A stretch of 64,000 nt of DNA, taken from contig CAWDKQ010000011.1 of assembly GCA_963802915.1 (NCBI GenBank), positions 1 to 64,000 on the forward strand. The letters run 5' to 3'. Below the pieces are notes generated by a model. That model saw only the letters and a program-made list of their open reading frames with translations, was not told where the DNA came from and did no database searches. The translations under genes were made by a program, and so were the position numbers. This document shows positions 52,446 through 60,813 of this stretch, in pieces. Numbering within the stretch: the first letter of the stretch is position 1; every line of letters begins with the position of its first letter. This stretch comes from JAICMB01 sp963802915 (lineage in GTDB: Bacteria > Acidobacteriota > Terriglobia > Bryobacterales > Bryobacteraceae).

Positions 52446-52820
52446 ATGTATAGAGTACATCCAATCGCATGGATCGTGCTTTTCGTGGCCTCCGCGATCG
52501 ACGTTGTTTCCTTTTGGACACTGGGAAGGGTAGAACTCGGAAGCGCGGCACGGATCGGCGTGGCGTTGCTCCCGCTGCCCGGCAATATCGCCTTGATCGT
52601 ACTGGTTTTGCGGGCGGTTCGAAAACTCGACGAGTTCCAGAAGCGCGTCCATTTCGAAGCCGTCACCGTGGCCTTTCTGTCGACCGGAGTAGCCGTTTTT
52701 GTCTACGGCTATCTCCAGAAGGCGCACGCCGTCGGGGCGCTCAATATGGGATTGGTGTGGGCTTTTATGCTGGCGTTCTACGGCGCCGGCTACCTCATCG
52801 CGGTGAGCCACTACAAATGA
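52446..52820 (+). CDS. Four-helix membrane protein
   Basis: A 124-residue protein with four hydrophobic segments (AWIVLFVASAIDVVSFWTLG, ALLPLPGNIALIVLVLRAVR, VTVAFLSTGVAVFVYGYLQK, LVWAFMLAFYGAGYLIAVSH). Such small membrane proteins are frequently encoded with 65-70-residue XRE regulators, as here, where the stop overlaps the next ATG (ATGA). A sensor or partner role for the regulator is inferred from that association. Confidence 0.8.
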   Translation: MYRVHPIAWIVLFVASAIDVVSFWTLGRVELGSAARIGVALLPLPGNIALIVLVLRAVRKLDEFQKRVHFEAVTVAFLSTGVAVFVYGYLQKAHAVGALNMGLVWAFMLAFYGAGYLIAVSHYK

Positions 52821-53017
52821 AGAATCGCATGCGCGTGCTCCGCGCTGAAAACGATTGGACGCAGGCGCAGTTAGCGGAGAAGATTGGCGTGTCGCGGCAG
52901 GCCATTGTTGCGATTGAAAACGGCAAGTATGAACCGGCTCTGCCGCTAGCTTTCCGGATTGCGCGTGCTTTCGGCAAGAACGTGGAAGAAGTGTTTTTGT
53001 GGGAGGACGAAAAATGA
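52817..53017 (+). CDS. Small XRE-type HTH regulator
   Basis: A 66-residue protein that is essentially one helix-turn-helix domain: MRVLRAENDWTQAQLAEKIG, VSRQAIVAIENGKYEPALPL and IARAFGKNVEEVFLWED. It belongs to the short Cro/CI-like regulators co-encoded with small membrane proteins. The start overlaps the preceding stop and its own stop overlaps the following ATG, so all three genes are translationally coupled. The palindrome in the promoter spacer is the likely target. Confidence 0.92.
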   Translation: MKNRMRVLRAENDWTQAQLAEKIGVSRQAIVAIENGKYEPALPLAFRIARAFGKNVEEVFLWEDEK

Positions 53018-53709
53018 TCTGGATCGCCTGCTTGATTCCTTTATTTTTTCTAAGCGCACTGAGTGCTCAAGTTCCCGAACTCTCCAGCTCTTCGGTCTCG
53101 GAGGCAGTCGAGCAACTCGTGGGTCATCGCGCTCACATGACAAACGAAATTCACCTGCTGGCCGGAGAACGCTTCACCGGTCCGGCCGTGACGATGCGCC
53201 TGGTGCGGGATGAAAAAGCGTCGGGCATTGCGGCCGGCCTGGTCGCCATTAAACTGATCGAAGCCTCGCCCGCGGGTTCCGTAATTGTCGCGGCGCTCGA
53301 CGACGACAAGTCGTTCGCAGTTTTCGGATCTACTTTCGCGATGCTGGCCAAGACGCGCGGGATGGCGGGCTTTGTCGTCGACGGGTGCGTGCGAGACCTC
53401 AGCGACTTGAAGCACATCGCGTTTCCCACGTACGCCCGCGGCACTGCCCCAGGCTCGGCTGGAGGGCATTACCGCATTGAAGGGACCAACGTGCCGGTTG
53501 AGTGCGGAGGCATTGAGGTGAGGCCGGGTGACTACGTCGTGGCCGACGAAGATGGAATCGCCGTATCTCCCAAAGAGCACTACGCGGAAGTAGTCGTGGT
53601 GGCGAAAGGATGGCAGAGCGATAAACAGGCGCTCCTGCCGTTAATCGAGAAGCACGGCTCTTACGTCAAAGCGATGCAGGAACGCGACGCCGCGAAACAG
53701 AAGCCGTAA
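53014..53709 (+). CDS. Exported RraA-like protein
   Basis: About 231 residues. A signal peptide (WIACLIPLFFLSALSAQ) precedes the RraA/dimethylmenaquinone-methyltransferase-like fold: MTNEIHLLAGERFTGPAVTM, GSVIVAALDDDKSFAVFGST, MLAKTRGMAGFVVDGCVRDL and VRPGDYVVADEDGIAVSP. The GxxGxxxDGxxRD-type site resembles that of class II aldolases of 4-hydroxy-4-methyl-2-oxoglutarate. Family members are normally cytoplasmic, so the export signal is unusual. It is the third gene of the coupled 4TM-HTH operon, with an ATGA overlap. Confidence 0.85.
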   Translation: MIWIACLIPLFFLSALSAQVPELSSSSVSEAVEQLVGHRAHMTNEIHLLAGERFTGPAVTMRLVRDEKASGIAAGLVAIKLIEASPAGSVIVAALDDDKSFAVFGSTFAMLAKTRGMAGFVVDGCVRDLSDLKHIAFPTYARGTAPGSAGGHYRIEGTNVPVECGGIEVRPGDYVVADEDGIAVSPKEHYAEVVVVAKGWQSDKQALLPLIEKHGSYVKAMQERDAAKQKP

Positions 53710-53720
53710 GATTGCAGAGG

Positions 53721-56700
53721 TTACGAAACTGGAATCGAGACGAAGAACGTTGCGCCTTTCCCGACTTCCGATTCCACCCAGATGCGGCCGCCATAGTGCT
53801 CCACTAATTTCTTGCAGATCGCGAGACCAATGCCGGTGCCCGAATAGGCCGCAACCGAGTGCAGGCGCTTAAACAATCCGAATACCTGGTTGCGATATCT
53901 GGGGTCGATTCCGATGCCGTTATCACGAACCGAGAAGATCCACGCCCCGGCCTCTCTCCTGGCGCCCACATGAACCACGGGCGGCGTCGCGCTGCGGTAT
54001 TTCAGAGCGTTGCTGATCAGGTTTTGGAATATTTGCTGGCCATGAACCGGGGCCATTGCGACCGCCGGCAGAGGATCGTGCGTAATGGTCGCGCCGGTTT
54101 CGTCGATAGCCGTCTTTAAATTGCGCAACGCCGCCTCCAGCACGCTTTCGAAGGGAACCGTCACCGCCGGCTCTTCGGACGGCGAGGACGCGCCCAAGTA
54201 GGCCAACAGATCGTTAAAAAGATCATTCATGCGCTGCGTGCCGTCGAGGCAGTAGCCGATCATCTGATCCGCGTCGGGGCCCAGTTTGCCGGCATAATTG
54301 CGGCTGAGAAGCTGGCAATACGTACGCACCATGCGCAGCGGCTCCCTAAGATCGTGGCTGGCGGAATACGCGAACTGCTCCAGGTCTTCGTTTGCGATTC
54401 GCAGTGCCTCGTTGGTTTTGCGCATCGCTTCTTCGGTGTGTTTGCGCTGCGTGATGTCCTGATAGAAGATGGAAAGGCCGCCGTCCTTGGCGGGATACAT
54501 TCTGACCTCGAACCAGCGTTGTCTGGGAACGGAGAAATACTCGGTGCGGGATGCCACGCGCTCTTTCATGGAGCGGAGATAGTGCGTTTCCAAATCGGTC
54601 CCCCGGACCGAAGGAAAAACGTCCCAAAATAATTGTCCGAGAGTCTCGTCTCGCGGAATACGGCTCTCCCGTTCGGCTTCCGCATTTATGTAGGTGAACC
54701 GCCATTCCGGATCTAGCGCAACAAACGCGTCGCTAATGCTTTCGAGAATCGTCGACACCCGCTCGCGGGCAGATTCGGCCTCATCGCGGAGAGCGCGTTC
54801 GCGCACGGCAGTTTCACGGCGCAACCGGCTCAGTGCGAGGTGCGCGCCCACGCGTGCGAGCAGCTCTCGCCCGGTGAAGGGCTTCACGATGTAGTCGTCG
54901 GCGCCGGCTTCCAGTCCTTCGATGCGGGCGTCTTCCCCGGCGCGCGCGGAGATCAGGATCACGGGGATAGTGTTGGTGGATTCGTCCGCGCGGAGCTCGC
55001 GAAGCAGCCCGAAGCCGTCGAGAACGGGCATCATGACATCCGTCAACACCAGGTCGGGAGGATTCCGGCGCGCCGATTCGAGCGCATCGACGCCGTTCGA
55101 CACCGCTTCCACTTCGTAAGAATCGCCCAGCAAACGCCGTATGTACCCGCGCATGTCGGCATTGTCGTCGGCCAGCAGGATGCGTCCGCTTGCCGTCTGA
55201 ACGTGCGGCGCCTGAACGGAATCGGACGCGAACAACTGGACGGCGCCCGCGGAGCGTTCCGACTCCGGCAGCCAGCGCAGAGCTTCCTCGACATATGCGG
55301 AGGCGGATGCGGCGGTCGAACTCAAAATCCGCGCCGATTCGACGCTTCCCGCCGGAAGGTGCGCCGAGCCTTTCGGAATCGAAACGATGAAAGTGCTTCC
55401 CCGCCCTTCAACACTCTCCACCCGGATCGATCCGCCGTGCAGCTTGGATAGTTCCTGAACGAATGCGAGGCCGATGCCAGTTCCCTCATGCGTCCGCCCG
55501 CGAGCATTGGCCACGCGATGGAAACGGTCGAAGATATGAGGCAATTCGTTTTCAGGGATGCCTGTGCCAGTGTCTTCGACGGACAACTCGACGCGGTCGC
55601 CCGCATCTTTCAAGCGGACGGTTACGCTGCCCTCGAGAGTAAATTTGAATGCGTTCGAAACCAAATTGAGGACAATCTTCTCCCACATGTCGCGATCGAC
55701 AGACACCGGCTCGATCAAGGGAGGACAGTTGACGATAAATTCGAGCCCGGCGCGCTCCATCGCCGACCGGAACACGCTCGCGATGTCGGCTGTGAATGAG
55801 GCCAGCTCCGTCGCCTCGTAAGCAGCTTGAAGCCGTCCCGCTTCGATACGGGAAAAATCGAGCAGAGTGTTCACCAGCTTCAGCAGCCGCATACCATTGC
55901 GGTGCACCAGATGAAGCTCTTCGAGGCGAACATCCGCGGAAACGGAAGCGTTTTCGAGCATGGCCTCGATGGGGCCGAGCATGAGCGTCAAAGGCGTTCG
56001 AAACTCATGACTGACATTGCTGAAGAATACCGTTTTTGCGCGATCGATTTCGGCCAGCGCCTCGGCCCGCTCGCGCTCTTCTTCGTATGCGCGCGCATTG
56101 GCGATCGCCGTCGAAATGTGTCCGCCGACGAGCTCGAAAAACGCTGCATAGCTGGAGTCGAGCGCTTTGCGCGGGCTGACACCCGCGAGCACGAATCCCA
56201 GTGGAGAGCTCTGGCCCGGCATGAGAATCGGAAGAACCACGGCGGAACGCGATGGTGTATTCCACGCGCCGCCGGGAAGCGGTCCAAGCGTATCCGCGAG
56301 ATTTTCGAGAAACGTCAGTCGCGAACTCGTCACGGCACCCGAGAGCGGCTCCATCATCTCCTCGCGCGACACCATCTCCGGAGCGATGGTCGAGCCGGCT
56401 TCAATTCCGGCCGTTCCCACGAGCATCGCAACCTTATGCGACTCGTCAAAAAGATAAACCGCGGCGAAAGGGATGTCGAATGGATTGCTTGCCAGGGTCT
56501 GGGCAGCGGCGGCGCAGGCTTCGCGGATATGCCGAGCCTTGCTCGCACGCGTGGCCAGGTCGCGTAGCGTCCCGAGACGCCGTTCATTGATGACGTGATC
56601 GGTGGTTTCCGCGACGGGTGTGAATACCCCGCCGATACCGCCGGATTCATCTCGAATGGGGCTGTAAGAAAAAGTGAAATAACATTCCTCGGCGTATCCG

Positions 56701-57086
56701 TTTCGCTCCAGGAGAAGAAGAAGATCGTTGGACCAAGTGGCTTCGCCGCGCTCCAGCACGCCTTCGAGCATCGGGCCGATGATGTGCCAGACTTCCGGCC
56801 AGCACTCACGCCCCGGATGGCCCAGAGCCGCGGGATGCTTGGCCGCTATGATGTCCCGATAAGCGTCGTTGTACAGCATGACGAGATCCCGCCCCCACCA
56901 GATGAGGATGGCGAATCGGGAGTTCAGGCATGTGCTGACCGAAGTGCGGAGGCTCTGCGGCCATTGCCGCACCGGACCAAGCGGGGTTTGCGACCAGTCC
57001 AGCGCGCGCATATACGCGCCCATCTCGCCGCCGCCGGCCAGGCATTCGTAACCGCTACGATCAGTCAAGGGTTCAGGGACGGACAT
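53721..57086 (-). CDS. Dual hybrid histidine kinase (HisKA-HATPase-REC-PAS-HisKA-HATPase)
   Basis: About 1121 residues; numbering is from a TTG four codons upstream. An N-terminal PAS-like domain (40-165) reads FAILIWWGRDLVMLYNDAYR. A GAF domain follows (175-335). The first kinase has His364 (FSNVSHEFRTPL) and the ATP-lid region ending GTGIGLAFVQELS. A receiver has phosphoacceptor Asp687 (PDLVLTDVMMPVLDGF). A second PAS (780-890) leads to a second kinase with His915 (SASHDLREPLRMV) and GTGIGLAICKKLVEHYGG. There are no transmembrane segments, so it is cytosolic. No response-regulator gene is adjacent. Multi-step phosphorelay within one chain is likely. Confidence 0.93.
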   Translation of the reverse strand: MSVPEPLTDRSGYECLAGGGEMGAYMRALDWSQTPLGPVRQWPQSLRTSVSTCLNSRFAILIWWGRDLVMLYNDAYRDIIAAKHPAALGHPGRECWPEVWHIIGPMLEGVLERGEATWSNDLLLLLERNGYAEECYFTFSYSPIRDESGGIGGVFTPVAETTDHVINERRLGTLRDLATRASKARHIREACAAAAQTLASNPFDIPFAAVYLFDESHKVAMLVGTAGIEAGSTIAPEMVSREEMMEPLSGAVTSSRLTFLENLADTLGPLPGGAWNTPSRSAVVLPILMPGQSSPLGFVLAGVSPRKALDSSYAAFFELVGGHISTAIANARAYEEERERAEALAEIDRAKTVFFSNVSHEFRTPLTLMLGPIEAMLENASVSADVRLEELHLVHRNGMRLLKLVNTLLDFSRIEAGRLQAAYEATELASFTADIASVFRSAMERAGLEFIVNCPPLIEPVSVDRDMWEKIVLNLVSNAFKFTLEGSVTVRLKDAGDRVELSVEDTGTGIPENELPHIFDRFHRVANARGRTHEGTGIGLAFVQELSKLHGGSIRVESVEGRGSTFIVSIPKGSAHLPAGSVESARILSSTAASASAYVEEALRWLPESERSAGAVQLFASDSVQAPHVQTASGRILLADDNADMRGYIRRLLGDSYEVEAVSNGVDALESARRNPPDLVLTDVMMPVLDGFGLLRELRADESTNTIPVILISARAGEDARIEGLEAGADDYIVKPFTGRELLARVGAHLALSRLRRETAVRERALRDEAESARERVSTILESISDAFVALDPEWRFTYINAEAERESRIPRDETLGQLFWDVFPSVRGTDLETHYLRSMKERVASRTEYFSVPRQRWFEVRMYPAKDGGLSIFYQDITQRKHTEEAMRKTNEALRIANEDLEQFAYSASHDLREPLRMVRTYCQLLSRNYAGKLGPDADQMIGYCLDGTQRMNDLFNDLLAYLGASSPSEEPAVTVPFESVLEAALRNLKTAIDETGATITHDPLPAVAMAPVHGQQIFQNLISNALKYRSATPPVVHVGARREAGAWIFSVRDNGIGIDPRYRNQVFGLFKRLHSVAAYSGTGIGLAICKKLVEHYGGRIWVESEVGKGATFFVSIPVS

Positions 57087-57130
57087 TCGCTCATTCAATT
57101 TTAAGCATGCCGCAATCCGGTAAAATCGGC

Positions 57131-57709
57131 ATGAACATGCGAGGTTTGCTGGTTGTCTTAATTCTCAATTGCGCCTGGGCGCAAAAAGCCGCCTGCCTGA
57201 TTCAGCCCGGGAGCGTCGGACCGATCCATGACGGTATGACCGTTATGCAGGTCCGGCAAGTTCTTCGCGGAGCCACGCTGAAACCGTCCGAAGACGCGGA
57301 CCGCCTCCCGACGATGATCATCATTCGCGGCGGGCTGCATACGATGGATCTCTATACGGACAACGAGCGCTCTAAAGTTGGATTGATTCGTGTGTTCGAC
57401 GAAAGCTGTGCCACGGGAGATGGAGTTCATCCCGGGATGTCTCTCACAGAAGTCGGGGCGAAGTTTGGGCGCTTGCGGAGATTGCGGGTGATCGATGCGG
57501 AGGCGCGCGAATTTGCGGATTTCGACCGGCTGCCGGACTGGCTGGAAGTTCAGGTGGGAAATGGGCGCACCGGAAATTATCCGCCCGGCAAACGATGCAC
57601 AACAAGCTACGCGCCCGGCGCGCGAATCGGAAGTTTGTGGGTATCGCACGCGGGTGTCAAAAGAGTGCCGTACGACGAATTCAATTGCGACGTTCCGCGT
57701 CGGCGATAA
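57131..57709 (+). CDS. Secreted protein of unknown function
   Basis: About 192 residues. A signal peptide (MRGLLVVLILNCAWAQ) precedes a small repeated pattern: SVGPIHDGMTVMQVRQVLRG and DGVHPGMSLTEVGAKFGRLR both resemble the GMTxxEVxxxLG motif of small lipoprotein/SmpA-like folds. Four cysteines could form disulfides. Its stop (57707-57709) abuts the stop of the convergent M23 gene with no intervening base. Confidence 0.72.
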   Translation: MNMRGLLVVLILNCAWAQKAACLIQPGSVGPIHDGMTVMQVRQVLRGATLKPSEDADRLPTMIIIRGGLHTMDLYTDNERSKVGLIRVFDESCATGDGVHPGMSLTEVGAKFGRLRRLRVIDAEAREFADFDRLPDWLEVQVGNGRTGNYPPGKRCTTSYAPGARIGSLWVSHAGVKRVPYDEFNCDVPRRR

Positions 57710-58606
57710 CTAAAACGGCAGGTCTTTCGCGGCCGGTGCGGGCTGTACCGCGAGCGAGTTCGACAAGTACTTGTACGGATTCACCGGAGTGCCGCCCACG
57801 CGAACCTCATAATGCAGGTGCGGAGCCGTGACGCGTCCCGTTGCGCCAGAGCGGCCGAGAACATCGCCACGGCGAATTTCCTGTCCGGGCACGACAAGGA
57901 AGCGCGAAAGATGCGCATACCAGGTTTGCATCCCATTGCCATGGTCGATAATCACGAGATTGCCATATTGGCCGCCCCATGAAGCGTGTTCAACAATTCC
58001 ATCCGCGGCGGCATGCACCGGTGTTCCCATCGCTGCCGAGAGATCCACGCCGGTGTGCATCGCGCCTTCACCCGAGAACGGATCCGTGCGGCCGCCAAAC
58101 GAGCTCAGCAGGCGTCCATTGACCGGCCACAAAGATGGCCGGACGTTGGTCTGCCATTGACGGGCATACTTCCTGAAGTGAGGGGAGATGGAAGCGGATT
58201 GCAGGAAGTTGTATTGATCCAGGGTCTCGCGATAGGTGGGCGCCAGCGGATGCAGATCGGTTGTGGAATCTAAAGAATTGCCAGGCTTGTCTTTGAATCC
58301 GTAAGCCACGGATACTTCACTCGCGAACATCTGTAATGAAGCTAATTGCTCGTTTTTCTGATTGGTGACCTTTTGCAGTTCCTGGTAGCGGGTCCGAAGG
58401 GATTCGACTTCGTGCCGAAGCGAGTTGTAGTTGGCGACTTTCAGGGTCATCCGAAGATAGCTGGCCAGAAAGCCGACAGTGCTCACACACCCGATCAAGG
58501 CGAAGACTAAGACCGCATATATTGCCTTATGCGGCACATGGATACGCCGAAGACGGCCGTGAAGAGAATGCGCTAGAACAACTACAAAGTAAGGCTGATG
58601 CTGCAT
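57710..58606 (-). CDS. Membrane-anchored M23 (LytM) peptidase
   Basis: About 298 residues. An N-terminal transmembrane helix (AIYAVLVFALIGCVSTVGFL) is followed by a coiled coil (NSLRHEVESLRTRYQELQK) and the LytM domain. The domain begins WPVNGRLLSSFGGRTDPFSG and has the zinc ligands in AMHTGVDLSA (His, Asp) and APHLHYEVR (HxH). GNLVIIDHGNGMQTWYAHLS is the conserved core. All catalytic residues are present, so it is probably an active peptidoglycan endopeptidase. The ATG at 58606 is preferred to a longer upstream frame. Confidence 0.92.
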   Translation of the reverse strand: MQHQPYFVVVLAHSLHGRLRRIHVPHKAIYAVLVFALIGCVSTVGFLASYLRMTLKVANYNSLRHEVESLRTRYQELQKVTNQKNEQLASLQMFASEVSVAYGFKDKPGNSLDSTTDLHPLAPTYRETLDQYNFLQSASISPHFRKYARQWQTNVRPSLWPVNGRLLSSFGGRTDPFSGEGAMHTGVDLSAAMGTPVHAAADGIVEHASWGGQYGNLVIIDHGNGMQTWYAHLSRFLVVPGQEIRRGDVLGRSGATGRVTAPHLHYEVRVGGTPVNPYKYLSNSLAVQPAPAAKDLPF

Positions 58607-59043
58607 GGATCTCCTATAGATGATCGGCACGGACTCCTTAGAACGTAAGTGCTATGGCAGCCTGGAGTCGTAGGCCGGAGAGTACCAGATAAATAAGGCG
58701 CGAAGGCTAAGAATACTTCACATGTCAGTTCCGTGTCAAGCTGCCTCAGTCCTGTGTCCGATCGATACGCCGTAACTCAAATGAACTAAGGAAAAAAAAG
58801 GACCCGGGCGTATTGGGGTGCGGATCAAGGTGAGCCACCCGGGTCCCTCGAGAACAAGAGGGCCTGCAAAGCTGAATCCTCTCGCAGAGTAAAGCGTACT
58901 CGGCTGCAAGCCTCGGAGCAACATCAATTGTTCTGTCTAACCGTTAGGGTTTAAATGGAGGTATGAACAATTTACGCAAAGGGTTCGATCTAAGGGGGTA
59001 CGCTAAAATAGCGGGACTAAGGTAGTCGAGCCTGAAACAAAAA
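58607..59043. other. Long intergenic region holding a structured element
   Basis: About 440 bases between divergent genes. The minus-strand element at 58792-58950 is the most conspicuous content. The plus-strand kinase start (59044) has no clear Shine-Dalgarno. Short minus-strand frames across the element have no recognisable domain. Confidence 0.5.
58792..58950 (-). ncRNA. Candidate structured small RNA with intrinsic terminator
   Basis: Read on the minus strand, small stem-loops occur in succession (GGCT/AGCC around 58902-58912, GAGTA/TACTC, AGAGG/CCTCT). They end in a GC-rich stem CCCGGG... with arms GGACCCGGG (58800-58808 on the plus strand) and CCCGGGTCC (58838-58846), followed by eight T (58792-58799). 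No protein-coding gene precedes it on that strand, so the terminator would end an RNA of about 150 bases. The 29-base loop is unusually large for a terminator. A 6S-like or other housekeeping RNA is possible but not shown. Confidence 0.45.
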
Positions 59044-60813
59044 ATGGAAAAGATCGGCCGATACCAGGTACTCGGAGAGATCGGGCGTGGTGCGATGGGC
59101 GTTGTCTACCGCGCCCAGGACCCGGCCATTGGCCGTGTCATCGCAATCAAGACCATCCGTCTGTCGGACCTTACCGAGGACGCCGAGCGCGAGCGGTTGC
59201 GGGAACGGCTGTTTCGCGAAGCGCAATCCGCTGGCATCCTATCTCACCCCAATATCGTGACCATTTACGATATCGCGGAAGAGAACGGGATGGCGTTCAT
59301 CTTCATGGAATTCGTGAACGGACCGGCGCTCGAAAAATTGTTGACTGATCACGCGCCGGATAGCCAGACGGTGCTCACGATCCTGAAACAAACCGCCTCC
59401 GCCCTCGATTACGCGCACAAAAAAGGCATTGTTCATCGCGACATCAAGCCGGCCAACATCATGATTGATGACGACGGCCAGGCGAAGATCACGGATTTCG
59501 GCGTGGCCAAGATCATCTCGCAGCAAATGACGCAAGCCGGCGCGATGATGGGAACGCCAAACTACATGTCTCCGGAGCAGGTGCAGGGGCATGCCGTGGA
59601 CGGTCGCGCGGACCAGTTTGCGCTGGGCGTAATCGCGTACGAAATCCTCACTGGCGAGAAGCCGTTTGTGGGCGATTATCTGCCCACGCTTCTTTATAAG
59701 ATTGTTCGCGAAGATCCGGTTGCGCCGCAGCGCCTGAATCGGACCCTGGGAGCGCCGGTGGAAACAGTACTTCGGAAAGCTCTCGCCAAAGTGCCCGAAG
59801 AGCGATATGCGACCTGCACGGAGTTCATCAATGCGTTGGGTTTCGCTTTGGGCACGAACCCGAACTGGCTGCCGCTGGTGCGCGGAACAAGTCAGAGCCT
59901 GCCGACGGTCGCTGAAGTGACCGTGGCTCCGCCGATTCCAACGGCAAGGAAGCTCGACGACACCGATGACGAGATTCCGGCAGCCGCCGCCATGGCTGCG
60001 ATAACGCGGGTTCGCGAAGAAAGCAATGAGCGCAATCCCATGATCCGCAGCCTGATCTGGGTTCTGATCGGTATTGGGCTGGTCGGATTGGCCGTTCTCG
60101 GTGCGCAGAAGTTTCTGTTCAACAACGAAGAACCGCGCCAGGTTGCGGAAACTAAATCGACAGAAGCTCCGGCGCAGCAGCCCCGCGAAACACCCTCGCA
60201 GTCGCCGCCGGCGCCTGTGGTGCAGAAGCCGAGCCCTGTCGAGCCCGGGCCTCAACTAGAAAAACCCGCAACGCAAGCGGTCGAACCGCCGGCATCGGAG
60301 CCAGCCGCCCCCGAGCGGCCTGCTCCGGAGCGGCCTACCTCCGAATTAGCGCGAAAAAACCATGAAGATACGCGATCCACCGCGCTGCTCAAGCAAGGCG
60401 GCGATCACACGGTGCAATTCATCTCGGAGCCGCCGGGTGCGACCGTCATTGTCGATAACCAGTCTGACCGCTCGTGCAGAACGCCGTGTATGATGCAGCT
60501 CTCAACCGGACGCCACACCACGGACGTGCAACTCGCCGGCTACCGCATTTATCCGCAAATACTGAATGTGCCGCAAGACTCCGATGTCTACGCGAAACTC
60601 TCGAAAACCGTGGGGACGTTGAGCATCACGTCGAATCCGCAGGGCGCGACCATCGCATTAAACGGAGAAGTGCAGCCGGAGAAAACACCGGCCATGTTGC
60701 ACGTGTCGCCGGGAACATATCATGTCCGCGTGAGCCGCAACGGCGTACCGCTGGATTTCGATGTCAATATTACCGATGGTGGATTGATAAGCAAAAACGT
60801 TACCTTCCCATGA
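59044..60813 (+). CDS. Membrane Ser/Thr protein kinase with PEGA repeats
   Basis: A 589-residue protein. The kinase domain (1-270) has the Gly loop LGEIGRGAMGVVY, Lys36, catalytic Asp133 in HRDIKPANIM and Asp151 in DFGVAK, plus GTPNYMSPEQ. A transmembrane helix at about 336-358 (LIWVLIGIGLVGLAVLGAQK) precedes a Pro/Glu-rich linker. Two PEGA domains follow (about 449-589): VQFISEPPGATVIVDNQ and LSITSNPQGATIALNGE. PEGA domains are surface-exposed beta modules. The stop overlaps the next ATG (ATGA), coupling it to a sulfite-oxidase-like enzyme. Confidence 0.94.
   Translation: MEKIGRYQVLGEIGRGAMGVVYRAQDPAIGRVIAIKTIRLSDLTEDAERERLRERLFREAQSAGILSHPNIVTIYDIAEENGMAFIFMEFVNGPALEKLLTDHAPDSQTVLTILKQTASALDYAHKKGIVHRDIKPANIMIDDDGQAKITDFGVAKIISQQMTQAGAMMGTPNYMSPEQVQGHAVDGRADQFALGVIAYEILTGEKPFVGDYLPTLLYKIVREDPVAPQRLNRTLGAPVETVLRKALAKVPEERYATCTEFINALGFALGTNPNWLPLVRGTSQSLPTVAEVTVAPPIPTARKLDDTDDEIPAAAAMAAITRVREESNERNPMIRSLIWVLIGIGLVGLAVLGAQKFLFNNEEPRQVAETKSTEAPAQQPRETPSQSPPAPVVQKPSPVEPGPQLEKPATQAVEPPASEPAAPERPAPERPTSELARKNHEDTRSTALLKQGGDHTVQFISEPPGATVIVDNQSDRSCRTPCMMQLSTGRHTTDVQLAGYRIYPQILNVPQDSDVYAKLSKTVGTLSITSNPQGATIALNGEVQPEKTPAMLHVSPGTYHVRVSRNGVPLDFDVNITDGGLISKNVTFP

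Noticed and set aside
58736..58927. A 63-codon minus-strand frame through the terminator region
   Set aside because: It reads through the strong GC hairpin and poly-T, has no ribosome binding site and no recognisable sequence.
59239..60255. A 338-codon minus-strand frame opposite the Ser/Thr kinase
   Set aside because: The kinase motifs on the plus strand are complete; the antisense protein is Arg-rich without domains.
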